Shown in pieces: positions 1 to 9,100 of a stretch of 13,181 bases of DNA. Made by a program: the position numbers and the translations under genes. The stretch is taken from NCBI GenBank assembly GCA_009827215.1, contig WUAJ01000045.1:1-13181 (forward strand), given 5' to 3'. The DNA is from Phycisphaeraceae bacterium (lineage in GTDB: Bacteria; Planctomycetota; Phycisphaerae; Phycisphaerales; UBA1924). The notes under the pieces are model-generated. The model was given only the letters and a program-made list of their open reading frames with translations, was not told the DNA's origin and did not search any database. Each line of letters starts with the position of its first letter. The stretch's first letter is position 1.

Positions 1-3000
1 GATCTTGTGTGCCGTACGCGCTGAGGTACGCTGAAACATCGAGGAAGTTGAGCGAGCCATCACCTGTGAAGTCCGCGACACATCCCTGATCCTGTTCGCA
101 CACAAACTGCGTGATCCGGATATTGTCGAGTCCCGCTTCGATGACATTCTGTTGACCAACATCGTCCGCGATGAATCGGAACCGCATCGCCGAAGAAGAA
201 CCAATCTCATCTCCCACAACGATCGTGTCGCTGCGCCACGCGCCAGCAACGCTCGTGCTCGACCGAAGCGTCGTCCAGCTCGATCCTCCGTTGGTGGATG
301 CCTCGACGACCCAAGCATCGCCGTTGACTTCGCCTGTTGGGATGTCGGAGTACCAGTAGTCGAACGAGAACTCTCCGCCGTCGCTCATGTCGTAGATCGG
401 CGAGGTCAGTATCGTCGTCCCGTCATCCACATCGGAGTTGCACGAGTTCCCTGAATCGTTGTCCGTTACCCAGCACTTCCCCGACCCATCGGAGTCTACT
501 CCAGGAGCGCCTCTGCTTGAACAATCAACAGGCACGCCACGAGTCCACTGTCCATCGAGCGCATCGCCGCTTACAGTCCAGCCGTAGTCGCTCTGGAAGT
601 TGTCCGCGAGTACGAGTTGGATCTCTCCGACCTCCGAATGCTCCGGATTGCTCGCACCAGCCGGAGGAGTCACGACTTCCCCAGCAGTCTGTCCGTTCGC
701 GGAGATGTAATACTCCACGAACTCGCCGCACTCAGCGCCAGGGATCGATCCCGTGTACGAGCCGTCGTTGTTATCAATCATCGAAGCGCTCGTGTACCCG
801 CCACTCGCGTATCGGTAGTTGAGTGTGACCGATCCCGGAACGACGGTGTCCACGCCTTCGTTGACGAACGCTGTGATCTCTATTGGTTGTCCAGGAAGGA
901 CCGCCGCCGGAGCGGGTTCTGAGAGCGAGAGCGATAGCAATCCCGCGCCGATATCCAGCGCCGAAGCAATCGCAAAGCTCTGCGGTCCATCACTGACCGA
1001 TGTACCCAAAACCTGCACTTGCCAAACACCTGATTGTGGATTCTCCACAAAAACCTGTTCGACATTGTTCAGGTGATCCTCTTGCGTGCGCATCGCGCCA
1101 GCGCTTGGACTCGATGGATTGAGTGTCCATGGATAATGCCGAGTCCCGCTCGGATCGGTCACGATCAGATCCAGATCATTGACCAGCGCCGGAGAGACAT
1201 TGGGCGCGCCCGCCGGATCGTCCCAGACCAGAGTGAGCCGGAACGGATCGTCCCCCTCTTCCACCATCACGGTGTAGTTCGCGCTTGTGCCTTGATCGAC
1301 GCTCTCTTCGCGGAAGTTCCCAGTGCGCAAGAAATCGATACTGTTGACGGCACGGATCGAGCCGTACCCGCTCTGATAGTCTGGACCTGCGTTGAGAATA
1401 TCTTCAGCCCCCTCGATGAGGATCGCTTTCATGAGTTGATTGGTCGGATCTCCCCACGCTGGATATTGCACTCTGAAGTCCTGAAGAATCAGTGCGCCGA
1501 CCCCTGCGGCTGTTGGTGAGGCCATGGAAGTGCCGCACAGTGAGATGTACTGCGAGTCGCTGCCATCACCTGTCGAGGTGACGCCGTTGTCCCCTCCGTT
1601 CTGACACCCCGGCGCGGACACGACTGGGCGCAAGCGTCCATCATCCGATGGACCCCAACTGGAGAAACTCGTCATCGAGTCATCATTCGAGTTGAGCGCA
1701 CCGATTGAGATCGCGTTCTTGTTATTGCTCGGTGGTGCTGTGGTGCCGTATCCTGTCCCGCATCGTCCGTTCCCGCGTTCGTTGCCCGCGGCCCAGAACA
1801 CGATGATCGGTTCACCAAGCGAACCACGCACGACATTGTCGATCGTCCCAGCAGTGATGCCATAGTCGCCGTGCCATGCACAGTCGTACCCATTCTGCGC
1901 AACATTGGATCCGATCGAGTTATTCGCGATCGATGCGCCGAGCGAGAGTGCGAGCGAGTAATCTGATTCCAGATCTCCCGGATCGGTGTACAAGAATCCC
2001 GCTCCGAGACCCCCCGCAACTTCGAATCCGGCGCCGAGGATGTTCACTCCTGGCGCCATCCCACGATGGTTGAAAGTCGTGCTCCCATCGCCACCGATTG
2101 TTCCAGCGACATGCGTCGCGTGATAATGCACGGCTGCGGAATCAATGTTCGTTACGCGACCTGAAAAATCATTGTGCGTATCGCGGACTGTCCCGCCGTC
2201 ATACACGAGAACCGTCACGCCGGTCCCGTCGAGCGAGTACGGAGCTGACTGCGCGGTGTTTACCTGAGTAATCCCACGATTTGACGCATTCGTCACTTCC
2301 AGCGGCGGAAGCGGGGGCTCAACCCATTGTACACGCTCGTCGCTCGCGAGCAGCTTCAGGTTCTTATACGGCATCTCCACAACCACTGTGTTCATCGACA
2401 TGACAACCGAACGCACGCGCCCATTGTGCGCTCGGACCATCGCGTCGATATCTACTGACGACGCGTCCACATCTCGATGGAGCATCACATACGCCGCGAC
2501 GGTTGGGTTTGTGAGTTCTCCAGCGAGTTCTCCTGATTCGATCTTGACCGAATCAGCGCCGACGATCGACCAATCGGGGATCTCGTCGTTCTGGATTGCG
2601 GGATGCAACTTATGTGCGGTGGAAATCGGTCCCGCTTCGAGCACACGATCCGCGATCGCGAAGGTGTCCGCATCGATCGCGACGCGTGCAAAGTAGGTCG
2701 TCTCGCTCACAGGACTGAGCAGTTCCAGACCCTCTCCGCTCAGTTGCTCGCGCGTACTCTGATCTGGAGTTTGAGCGAATCGAACGAGTACATACCCGCC
2801 GTGCGCTGCTGGCGTGTTCTTGCTGGACGCTTCGAGCAGCACGCGCTGAGCGGGTTCAACACTGAGTCGCGCTTGCTGAGGATTCGCTTGGTCGTTCTTC
2901 CACTGCACCGGAGCGCCGACAGCACTGCCGCTGGTAGACGCAATGATCGCGACCATCGCAGGAGCGAAACGGCGCAATGACAGTGGAGTTGGTGTGGAAA

Positions 3001-3025
3001 TCCCGCTGGGTGACCTTGAGAACAT
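1..3025 (-). CDS. Kp-43-like subtilisin (S8) serine protease with C-terminal dockerin-like module, 3' end outside window
   Basis: Secreted endopeptidase; 1008 residues are visible and the C-terminus lies beyond base 1. The start ATG at 3025 has GGAG six bases upstream (3032-3035). Residues 1-39 form a signal peptide (RR, hydrophobic stretch, probable cleavage after VGA). Residues 40-240 look like a propeptide. The S8 domain spans about 250-565: Asp276 (VYDGG), His302 in HATHVAG, oxyanion Asn415 (AAGNE), Ser500 (GTSMASP). All catalytic residues are present; the usual HGTH is HATH. Residues 570-690 match the beta-domain that follows Kp-43-type catalytic domains (LVNDLDLIV, NNVEQVFV, PQSGVW). 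Then come an Ig-like stretch (about 695-780), a jelly-roll/MAM-like stretch (about 805-975), and from Cys982 the first dockerin-like loop. The domain order is read from sequence; the substrate is unknown. It follows a terminator, so it is probably its own transcription unit. Confidence 0.93.
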   Translation of the reverse strand, partial: MFSRSPSGISTPTPLSLRRFAPAMVAIIASTSGSAVGAPVQWKNDQANPQQARLSVEPAQRVLLEASSKNTPAAHGGYVLVRFAQTPDQSTREQLSGEGLELLSPVSETTYFARVAIDADTFAIADRVLEAGPISTAHKLHPAIQNDEIPDWSIVGADSVKIESGELAGELTNPTVAAYVMLHRDVDASSVDIDAMVRAHNGRVRSVVMSMNTVVVEMPYKNLKLLASDERVQWVEPPLPPLEVTNASNRGITQVNTAQSAPYSLDGTGVTVLVYDGGTVRDTHNDFSGRVTNIDSAAVHYHATHVAGTIGGDGSTTFNHRGMAPGVNILGAGFEVAGGLGAGFLYTDPGDLESDYSLALSLGASIANNSIGSNVAQNGYDCAWHGDYGITAGTIDNVVRGSLGEPIIVFWAAGNERGNGRCGTGYGTTAPPSNNKNAISIGALNSNDDSMTSFSSWGPSDDGRLRPVVSAPGCQNGGDNGVTSTGDGSDSQYISLCGTSMASPTAAGVGALILQDFRVQYPAWGDPTNQLMKAILIEGAEDILNAGPDYQSGYGSIRAVNSIDFLRTGNFREESVDQGTSANYTVMVEEGDDPFRLTLVWDDPAGAPNVSPALVNDLDLIVTDPSGTRHYPWTLNPSSPSAGAMRTQEDHLNNVEQVFVENPQSGVWQVQVLGTSVSDGPQSFAIASALDIGAGLLSLSLSEPAPAAVLPGQPIEITAFVNEGVDTVVPGSVTLNYRYASGGYTSASMIDNNDGSYTGSIPGAECGEFVEYYISANGQTAGEVVTPPAGASNPEHSEVGEIQLVLADNFQSDYGWTVSGDALDGQWTRGVPVDCSSRGAPGVDSDGSGKCWVTDNDSGNSCNSDVDDGTTILTSPIYDMSDGGEFSFDYWYSDIPTGEVNGDAWVVEASTNGGSSWTTLRSSTSVAGAWRSDTIVVGDEIGSSSAMRFRFIADDVGQQNVIEAGLDNIRITQFVCEQDQGCVADFTGDGSLNFLDVSAYLSAYGTQD

Positions 3026-3094
3026 ATCGGTCTCCGGAATGTCAGTCGATCGCGAGCTCAAACAACACGAGCATCAAACCATCGACTCAAATCA

Positions 3095-3122
3095 AAGCGA
3101 GCGCCCTTTCGAGCGCCCGCTT
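3095..3122 (-). terminator. Hairpin terminator after the pentaheme cytochrome gene
   Basis: Read on the minus strand, a 12-pair stem (two G-U pairs) closes a GAAA tetraloop, starting about nine bases past the stop codon at 3132. The stem is G/C-rich in the middle with A/T at its base. The following T-tract is broken (CTTTGATTT), so termination may be incomplete. The position between two same-strand genes supports the call. Confidence 0.6.
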
Positions 3123-3131
3123 GGGAAGTGG

Positions 3132-5036
3132 TTATGGACATCCCTGCGCGTAGAGCGACAGGAACTCGGACACATCGAGGAAGTTCCAGGATGCATCCTC
3201 AACGAGGTCAGCGCTCGGATCCTGATTGCCGTACGCAACGAGGAATGCGGAGACATCGAGGAAGTTGAGATCGCCTTCACCAGTGAAGTCCGCAGGGCAT
3301 CCGCCGTTAAACTCGATCATCGCGAAGTCCATCTCGACCTTGGGGCTCTTGCCGTGCAACACCCACTGGTCGTACGCGATCTCGCCGGTACTCGGATTCA
3401 TCGGATCGACACCAGTCTGATCGTTCTCATCGCGGAGGAACTCGATGTATTCCTTGCTCACAAGCTGGAAGTACACACGAACCTCGGCTTTGGTCGCACC
3501 AGCAGGGATCGCGTAATCGGTATCGTCCCAGTACTGCCCGTCCATATAGGAGTATGCGACTGGTTCGGCTTGCACAGACTCAAACCCGGCGTTCGTGAAT
3601 CCGCGAGGCGGGATGCGGTTGTCCTTGATCCACACATTGTTCGCGGCGAAGTGGAAGCTCTCGCCCTCAGGAATACCAGTCGCAGCTGAAACCGCGGCGT
3701 CAACACCAAGCTTCGCTTCGTAGACCTTGGTGTCGCCCGTGGAGAGTACAGCGGTCGAATCGTCGTACGCGCCGTGCTCAGCAACCAGGTTGTTCATGTC
3801 GTCCAGGAAGCGGACATTGATCCACATCCGGCGACCTTCAGGATAACCAGTCGGGAGCTTGTGACCAGTCTGGTTGATGATGCGCACATTCAGATTCGAG
3901 CCGTCTTCATCAAGCTCAAGATCGGACGCGTTCTCAAGCATCATCTCAGCACGAGCGATGGAGTCCGCCGCGAGTTCTGGAGTCAGACCAGTCTCAAGAT
4001 CAGGGTAGAGGTCACGCACCGCGTTGAGCACCCAGTTGTTACCGCCGTTGAAATGGTGCGCCGGCATGTCTGGACGATCCGTCTCATCGATTCGGCATGC
4101 GTTCTCGGTCACATCCGGCATGTGACAGTCCTGACAAGTGGAAACCTCGATCTTGTTTCCACCGAAGCGTCCACCCATATCGATCGGCGCGATCGCAAAG
4201 TCACTCTGCAACCACTCGGAGTAGGTCCGTTCGACCGGGAACATGTCGTATTTGTCGAAAGTTTCGTGAGGGGTTCCCAGCGCGTTGAGCGCGTAGGTTC
4301 CATCGGGCTGCTCGCTAAACGCAGGGTTGGACACATCGTGACAAGTCGCACACATCGCTGAACTCTGATGGAACGGCGATATCTCCCAAGCGTGGAAGAA
4401 GAACTCACCAAGATCAAACGGTCCGCGACGACGATCGAAAAAGTCTACCACATACGCACCTGTGTGCGGATTTGGAGTCACCTCATCAACACCGTCGTTC
4501 AATCCCTTGATCCCTTGGAAGACTTCGAGGTCCGCCATTGGTGTTGGGTTTGGGTTGTCGATGTTCTCCGGATCCACCATGCGGTGACAGAAGTTACACG
4601 AAACTCCCTGGAAGTCGATCCCCTCAAGCGCCGAGCCATCGGTTGGTTCCGAGCGGCCGCTCAACCAACCATTCGGTGTGTGACAACGCAGACACAAGTC
4701 GCCCGCGAACGCAACATCTTGATTCGCGATCGACAACGCCGCGTGGAAAATCGGATCGCGTGTTGCTTGTCCCATCATCGAACTGACCCAACCCTCTGAA
4801 GGATCAAAGTCGTGCTCAGGAACAGAGTGACACGCGGCACAGTTGTTCGAGTCCGAGATCGGGTGACTCAAAGTCTCAGGCTGCGTACCTGGAAGGAAGA
4901 AGTCATCGATCGTGGTCGGCACTGGCGCCGAGATCGCTGAGGTCGCAAGACCAGTCAACGCGATCAATCCAGCCATCACGCCGGTCAATGCTGTTCGGTG
5001 TTTATACAAAGCGGCACCGTCTCCAGGACCATTCAT
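3132..5036 (-). CDS. Secreted pentaheme c-type cytochrome (cytochrome c554-like) with C-terminal dockerin-like module
   Basis: Electron-transfer protein acting outside the cytoplasm, 634 residues. The start at 5036 was chosen over an in-frame ATG at 5072 because GGAGGA lies six bases before it and a signal peptide follows at once (residues 1-37, cleavage after AISA). Five CXXCH heme sites are visible: Cys66-His70, Cys115-His119, Cys147-His151, Cys229-His233, Cys301-His305. Several other His residues could serve as distal ligands. The heme half (about 60-330) is followed by a beta-rich half with the motif NQTGHKLPTGYPEGRRMW (388-405), a motif I associate with multiheme cytochromes of this kind. 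Cys580 to Cys633 delimit the dockerin-like pair; its second loop is degenerate (Asp-Leu-Val-Glu-Asp-Ala, no Gly at position 6). Partner and redox role are unknown. Enzymatic activity (e.g. hydroxylamine or nitrite chemistry) cannot be inferred. Confidence 0.93.
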   Translation of the reverse strand: MNGPGDGAALYKHRTALTGVMAGLIALTGLATSAISAPVPTTIDDFFLPGTQPETLSHPISDSNNCAACHSVPEHDFDPSEGWVSSMMGQATRDPIFHAALSIANQDVAFAGDLCLRCHTPNGWLSGRSEPTDGSALEGIDFQGVSCNFCHRMVDPENIDNPNPTPMADLEVFQGIKGLNDGVDEVTPNPHTGAYVVDFFDRRRGPFDLGEFFFHAWEISPFHQSSAMCATCHDVSNPAFSEQPDGTYALNALGTPHETFDKYDMFPVERTYSEWLQSDFAIAPIDMGGRFGGNKIEVSTCQDCHMPDVTENACRIDETDRPDMPAHHFNGGNNWVLNAVRDLYPDLETGLTPELAADSIARAEMMLENASDLELDEDGSNLNVRIINQTGHKLPTGYPEGRRMWINVRFLDDMNNLVAEHGAYDDSTAVLSTGDTKVYEAKLGVDAAVSAATGIPEGESFHFAANNVWIKDNRIPPRGFTNAGFESVQAEPVAYSYMDGQYWDDTDYAIPAGATKAEVRVYFQLVSKEYIEFLRDENDQTGVDPMNPSTGEIAYDQWVLHGKSPKVEMDFAMIEFNGGCPADFTGEGDLNFLDVSAFLVAYGNQDPSADLVEDASWNFLDVSEFLSLYAQGCP

Positions 5037-5042
5037 CGCACA

Positions 5043-5048
5043 TCCTCC
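5043..5048 (-). promoter_or_regulatory. Strong ribosome binding site fixing the cytochrome start
   Basis: GGAGGA on the minus strand is six bases before the ATG at 5036. The upstream in-frame ATG at 5072 has no comparable site and would put twelve extra residues, including a Cys, before the signal peptide. Confidence 0.75.
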
Positions 5049-5072
5049 AAGATATTCTTGTGCACAGATCAC

Positions 5073-5102
5073 ACGATCCGATCGGATCGTTCATCAATAC
5101 TA
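5073..5102 (-). promoter_or_regulatory. Candidate promoter -10 and 18-bp palindromic operator before the cytochrome gene
   Basis: Bases 5073-5090 are a perfect 18-bp palindrome (acgatccgatcggatcgt). Just upstream in the transcription direction, TAGTAT (5097-5102) resembles a -10 box, which would put the palindrome over the transcription start. This is a typical place for a repressor site. No convincing -35 is visible. The palindrome is seen; the promoter and operator roles are inferred. Confidence 0.4.
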
Positions 5103-5130
5103 TTGTCCCGGAACCAGTGAAAGGATGCAA

Positions 5131-5156
5131 GAAAAGATCCCGAAATTCGGGATCTT
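5131..5156 (-). terminator. Hairpin terminator after the small secreted protein gene
   Basis: Arms 5134-5144 and 5146-5156 are perfect inverted repeats (AAGATCCCGAA / TTCGGGATCTT). Read on the minus strand, the stem runs into TTTTC. It lies about 90 bases past the stop codon at 5245 and before the next gene's promoter region. Confidence 0.65.
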
Positions 5157-5244
5157 CATGTAGGTTGGTTTGTGCCGTTTGAAGTCGATTCCTGCTGACC
5201 GATAACCGGTGACAGAAATCGAGCTTCAAATACGAACAGCGTCC

Positions 5245-6060
5245 TTATGGACAGCCCGCGCCGAACAAGCTCAGGAACAATGAAACATCGAGGAAGTTGT
5301 ACTGTCCGTCTACATTGATATCCGCTGCGGGATCCTGCACCGCAAACAGACCGAGGAACGCGGACACATCGAGGAAGTTGAGCTGTCCGTCATCTGTGAA
5401 ATCCGGAGCACAGCTCGGCAGGTCCGCTGTCGCGACGAGCGTCGCTGTTCCAGTCACGATGACCATCCCGATCTCACTGCCCTCCACAACCAAAGGCTGA
5501 CTCGTTTCGATCTCGATCGTGTTCGTCAGCGTGATGTCATCTTCTCCCACAACGACCATCCCAGAAATATCGTCGGCGGTAGGACCCAGATCCGCGAGAT
5601 TGATAACCTCCGACCCACTCCCAAAGAGGAAGATGTTGTAGTCCACTGTGAGCACGCCGCTCACGATCGTCGGCACCATCGGGAAGGTCACATCGCCCGA
5701 CATGACTGGAACAGGACCCAAAATCGTTCCAGGCTCAGCGTATTCCACTGATCCACCAGCGAGCGTTGCTGAAGCGGTTGATAGAAACGCCGGTTCCCAG
5801 TTGAACATCAGATCGTTATCAATCGCGCCAAAGAAATCATGCAGCGAAGACTCGCTCGGAGCAGCGGGATCATCGAATGATGCCGTCACCATGCCGGAGA
5901 CTGACGAGCTGTCCGAATCGGTGTCTCCACCCAATGCCCCAAGGTCGATCTCGATCGTGAGATCAATCGAAGACTGCATCGGATCGACCACAAAGTCCAA
6001 CGGCTGCGCCACAGCACTTGTAGCGAGCGCGATTCCAATGAAAAAGCCAACTGCTTTCAT
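5245..6060 (-). CDS. Small secreted protein of unknown function with C-terminal dockerin-like module
   Basis: I do not recognise the central part. The protein has 271 residues: a clear Sec signal peptide at 1-19 (cleavage AVA before Gln), then about 195 residues rich in Val, Ile, Thr, Ser and Gly that read as alternating beta strands, with acidic and Ser-rich turns near 45-55 and 64-75. There is no Cys before Cys217, no catalytic motif and no membrane segment. Cys217 to Cys270 enclose the dockerin-like pair, with loops DFTDDGQLNFLD and DINVDGQYNFLD, both with good Ca-binding positions. The start ATG at 6060 has AAAGG about eight bases upstream. Only 57 bases separate it from the upstream repeat-protein gene, with no terminator between, so the two may share a transcript. 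The core could be a binding or structural beta-sandwich; this is a guess. Confidence 0.85.
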   Translation of the reverse strand: MKAVGFFIGIALATSAVAQPLDFVVDPMQSSIDLTIEIDLGALGGDTDSDSSSVSGMVTASFDDPAAPSESSLHDFFGAIDNDLMFNWEPAFLSTASATLAGGSVEYAEPGTILGPVPVMSGDVTFPMVPTIVSGVLTVDYNIFLFGSGSEVINLADLGPTADDISGMVVVGEDDITLTNTIEIETSQPLVVEGSEIGMVIVTGTATLVATADLPSCAPDFTDDGQLNFLDVSAFLGLFAVQDPAADINVDGQYNFLDVSLFLSLFGAGCP

Positions 6061-6117
6061 GTTTATACCTTTCGCTTTCCCTGCGTAACAGGATTGAGTC
6101 GATTCACTCTACTCCGA

Positions 6118-9100
6118 TCAGCCGCAGGTGCCGCTGTAGATCTGCAAGAACAGGGACACATCGAGGAAGTTGAAACTCCCGTCGCCGTTGATATCACCAC
6201 GCACATCCGCGGCGCTGTAGAAACTCAGAAACGCGGATACATCGAGGAAGTTGAGCAGGCCGTCACCTGTCAGATCCGCGGCACACGTGAGGACGACGAA
6301 TACTCTGTTCGATTCATAGATCGCCTTGTATTCCAGTCCGGCTGCAGCAGTCGGGAAGACATGATCCGCAAACTCTCCGACGACTGTGCCACCCGTGATG
6401 ATGTCCCAAGTGTCGAGGAACATCGGGACATAGCCTCCATCAAGTTGCACAGTGAGCGTGCCGTCCAGATTGATCGTGTTGCCACCACCTAGCACGAGTC
6501 TGTCATATTCGCCGATGAGCAGTCCGCCGAGATCCGCAACCATCCCGCCGGTCGAGCCAATGGTCAGGTCGTCGATCTGGAACTCACGCGTGATTCCCGA
6601 TGGATCAACAGTACCGTTCATCTGGATTGTGTTACCGATCTGTCCATCACCAGTAACTGTCTGACCGCTACCAATGGTGCCAGTAAATCCGCTCGTCGCA
6701 ACCAACTGTGCATCAGCACTCTGTCCCGCGTTGATGAGATGGATTGTCCCGGTGCCGCTGATCGTGGTATCGGTTTGGAATCGGAGCGCCGCATTGAAGA
6801 TATTTGTGTTCGAGTTGATCGTGATTGTGCCGTTGTTCACGATTGGCCCATCAAGATTCACAGTCGTTCCGTTTCCATAGATGTTAAAGACACCTTCATT
6901 CGTCACATCATTGATGGATGCTGTTCCACCAACAAACATCCCGACTTCACCTGTACCGTTGGTGTCAAAGGTACCGCCTGTCAAATTTGCACCGCCTGAG
7001 AATCCGAGGGATCCATCATCTGCTCGATAGATACCACCCCCCGATCCATTGTGATTCTCAAAGAGTCTCAACTCAAACGCGGGATCATCTCCGTTCATGG
7101 TTCCATTGTTAACGATCACGCCACCATTGCCGCCACGAACCTGGCCGCTCCCGGCGATTGTCTGATTCGGACCGATGACAGCGTTATACGCGTCCGCGAC
7201 ACTGAGTTGTGCATCTCCAAGCTCTGAAATCGCTTGCATCCGAACTGTGCCGCTCCCACTGAGCACTGCACTCGCGTCGGAGAACACGAGCGCGGCATTG
7301 AATATATTCATGTTCGAGTTCACAAAGATAGTGCCGTCGTTCGTGATCGGCCCTGTCATTAACAGTGACCCGCCATTCCCTCGAATTCCCATTTCCCCAA
7401 TATTGGTGCAGTTGGAAATCGTCGCACCACCATTGCTTGTCACTTCAACGATGCCAACTCCGGAGGAATCGAAGTTGCCGTTTGATAAAATCAATCCATT
7501 CCCAAGTCCAAGCAGTCCATCATCAGATCGGTACACGCCGACCCCATTCCCATCGTGATTACCAGTCAGACGCAACTCTCGAACTGGATCCTTTCCAACT
7601 GCTGCGAAGTTGCCATTGATGGTCCCGAGATTCACCACCACACCATCATCCGCGCCTTCGATCCGACCTGAACCTTGAGCTGTCTGATCCGCCCCGATTG
7701 TGATCATCCCGAAGTCTTCAGCACGGATCCGTGCATCGTTGATATCTCCGAGTGATATCATCTCAATCGTCCCAGTACCATCGATCACGACATTCTCTGA
7801 AGACACGAGTGTTGAGTTAAAAACATTTTGGTTGGCATTAATAGTGATCAACCCGTTGTTGGTGATCGAACCACCAAGCCGCAGTGAACCACCACTTCCG
7901 TTCATGTCTAGATCGCCGTTATTCGTGACTCCAGAAATTGTTGATGAGCCATTATCCGATTTAAGAACCTTACCGCCTAACGAAGTGTCGAAGGTCCCAC
8001 CTGTAAGGACAAGTCCATTGCGTAACGAGAGCGTGCCGCCATCAGCCCGGTACTCACCGCCGTCGCCAACATGAGACCCATCCAAACCAAGACCAAATGC
8101 TGGATCAGTGCCAGTGATCGTACCTTGATTGACAATGGTGCCACCATTGCGTCCATTTACGAGACCGCTACCCGACACCGTCTGGCTATTCCCAATAGTT
8201 CCGTTGAAAGCGCCCTCAGTATAAATCTGAGCATCGCCAAAGTCACCAAGACTGACCAGTTGAACTTCACCAGTCCCATTGAGCGTAGCCTCTGCGTCAT
8301 ATCGTAAATGGGCGTTGAATGTCGCACTATTCGAGTTCACCACAATGGTGCCGTCGTTGGTAACATCACCGGTCATCGCAAGGAAATCTGAACTTCCCAA
8401 AATATTTATCGTTCCCGTATTGGTGACATCGTTGATGGTCGCCGTACCGTTGGTCACTTGGATCACTCCGCCGTTGACAGAGGTCAGCTCACCACCAGTA
8501 GTGGTCGAACCATTCCCAAGCAAGAGTGTTGCATTGTCAGCACCCGCGGATCCCATCACCCCTTGAGTGAATGTTCCCGCAATCTCAAGCCCTGCGCCAG
8601 CAGGGTTGTTCGCGAGCACAGTCCCGTTGTTGATGAAGTTCCCCTGGATGCGTCCCGCACCCTCGATCATGTGATTCACATCCTGAGTAACAGTGAAGGT
8701 ATTGGGCAGAATCGTCGCATCGCCAGGTTCTGTGAGCGCATTCAATACAATCGAGCCGTTCCCTGTGATCGTGCCGTCAGCAACAAAGCTCAAGAACGCG
8801 TTGCTCCCTGTTCCTTGCGGATTCATAAAGACTTCGCCGTTGTTGAGCATTCCCGAATCCATACCCAGAGTTCGGTTCGCATTGATTTCAAGCGTCGCGC
8901 CGATGTTGGTGATCAGCAAGCTGTTGATCGTGTAGTTGAAGTTCAACTCAACAACATACGATCCTGAGAGTCCGAGCACCGCGTTCTCGGTATCAATGTC
9001 AGGGACACCACCCACCCAGTTCGCCATGTCGCTCCACAGCCCGTTGACTGGTGCCGCCCAATCGTTTCCTTGAGCACTGAATGTGCTCCCTGCTAAAGCG

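Noticed and set aside
2943..3689. Long open frame on the plus strand (248 codons)
   Set aside because: It lies antisense to the end of the cytochrome gene and the start of the protease gene, both strongly supported by motifs. Its sequence is a shadow of the EF-hand codons (repeated 'DIEEVE') and has no recognisable domain.
5037..5072. Upstream ATG at 5072 as the start of the cytochrome gene
   Set aside because: No good ribosome binding site, and it would place a charged, Cys-containing stretch ahead of the signal peptide. GGAGGA at 5043-5048 supports the ATG at 5036.
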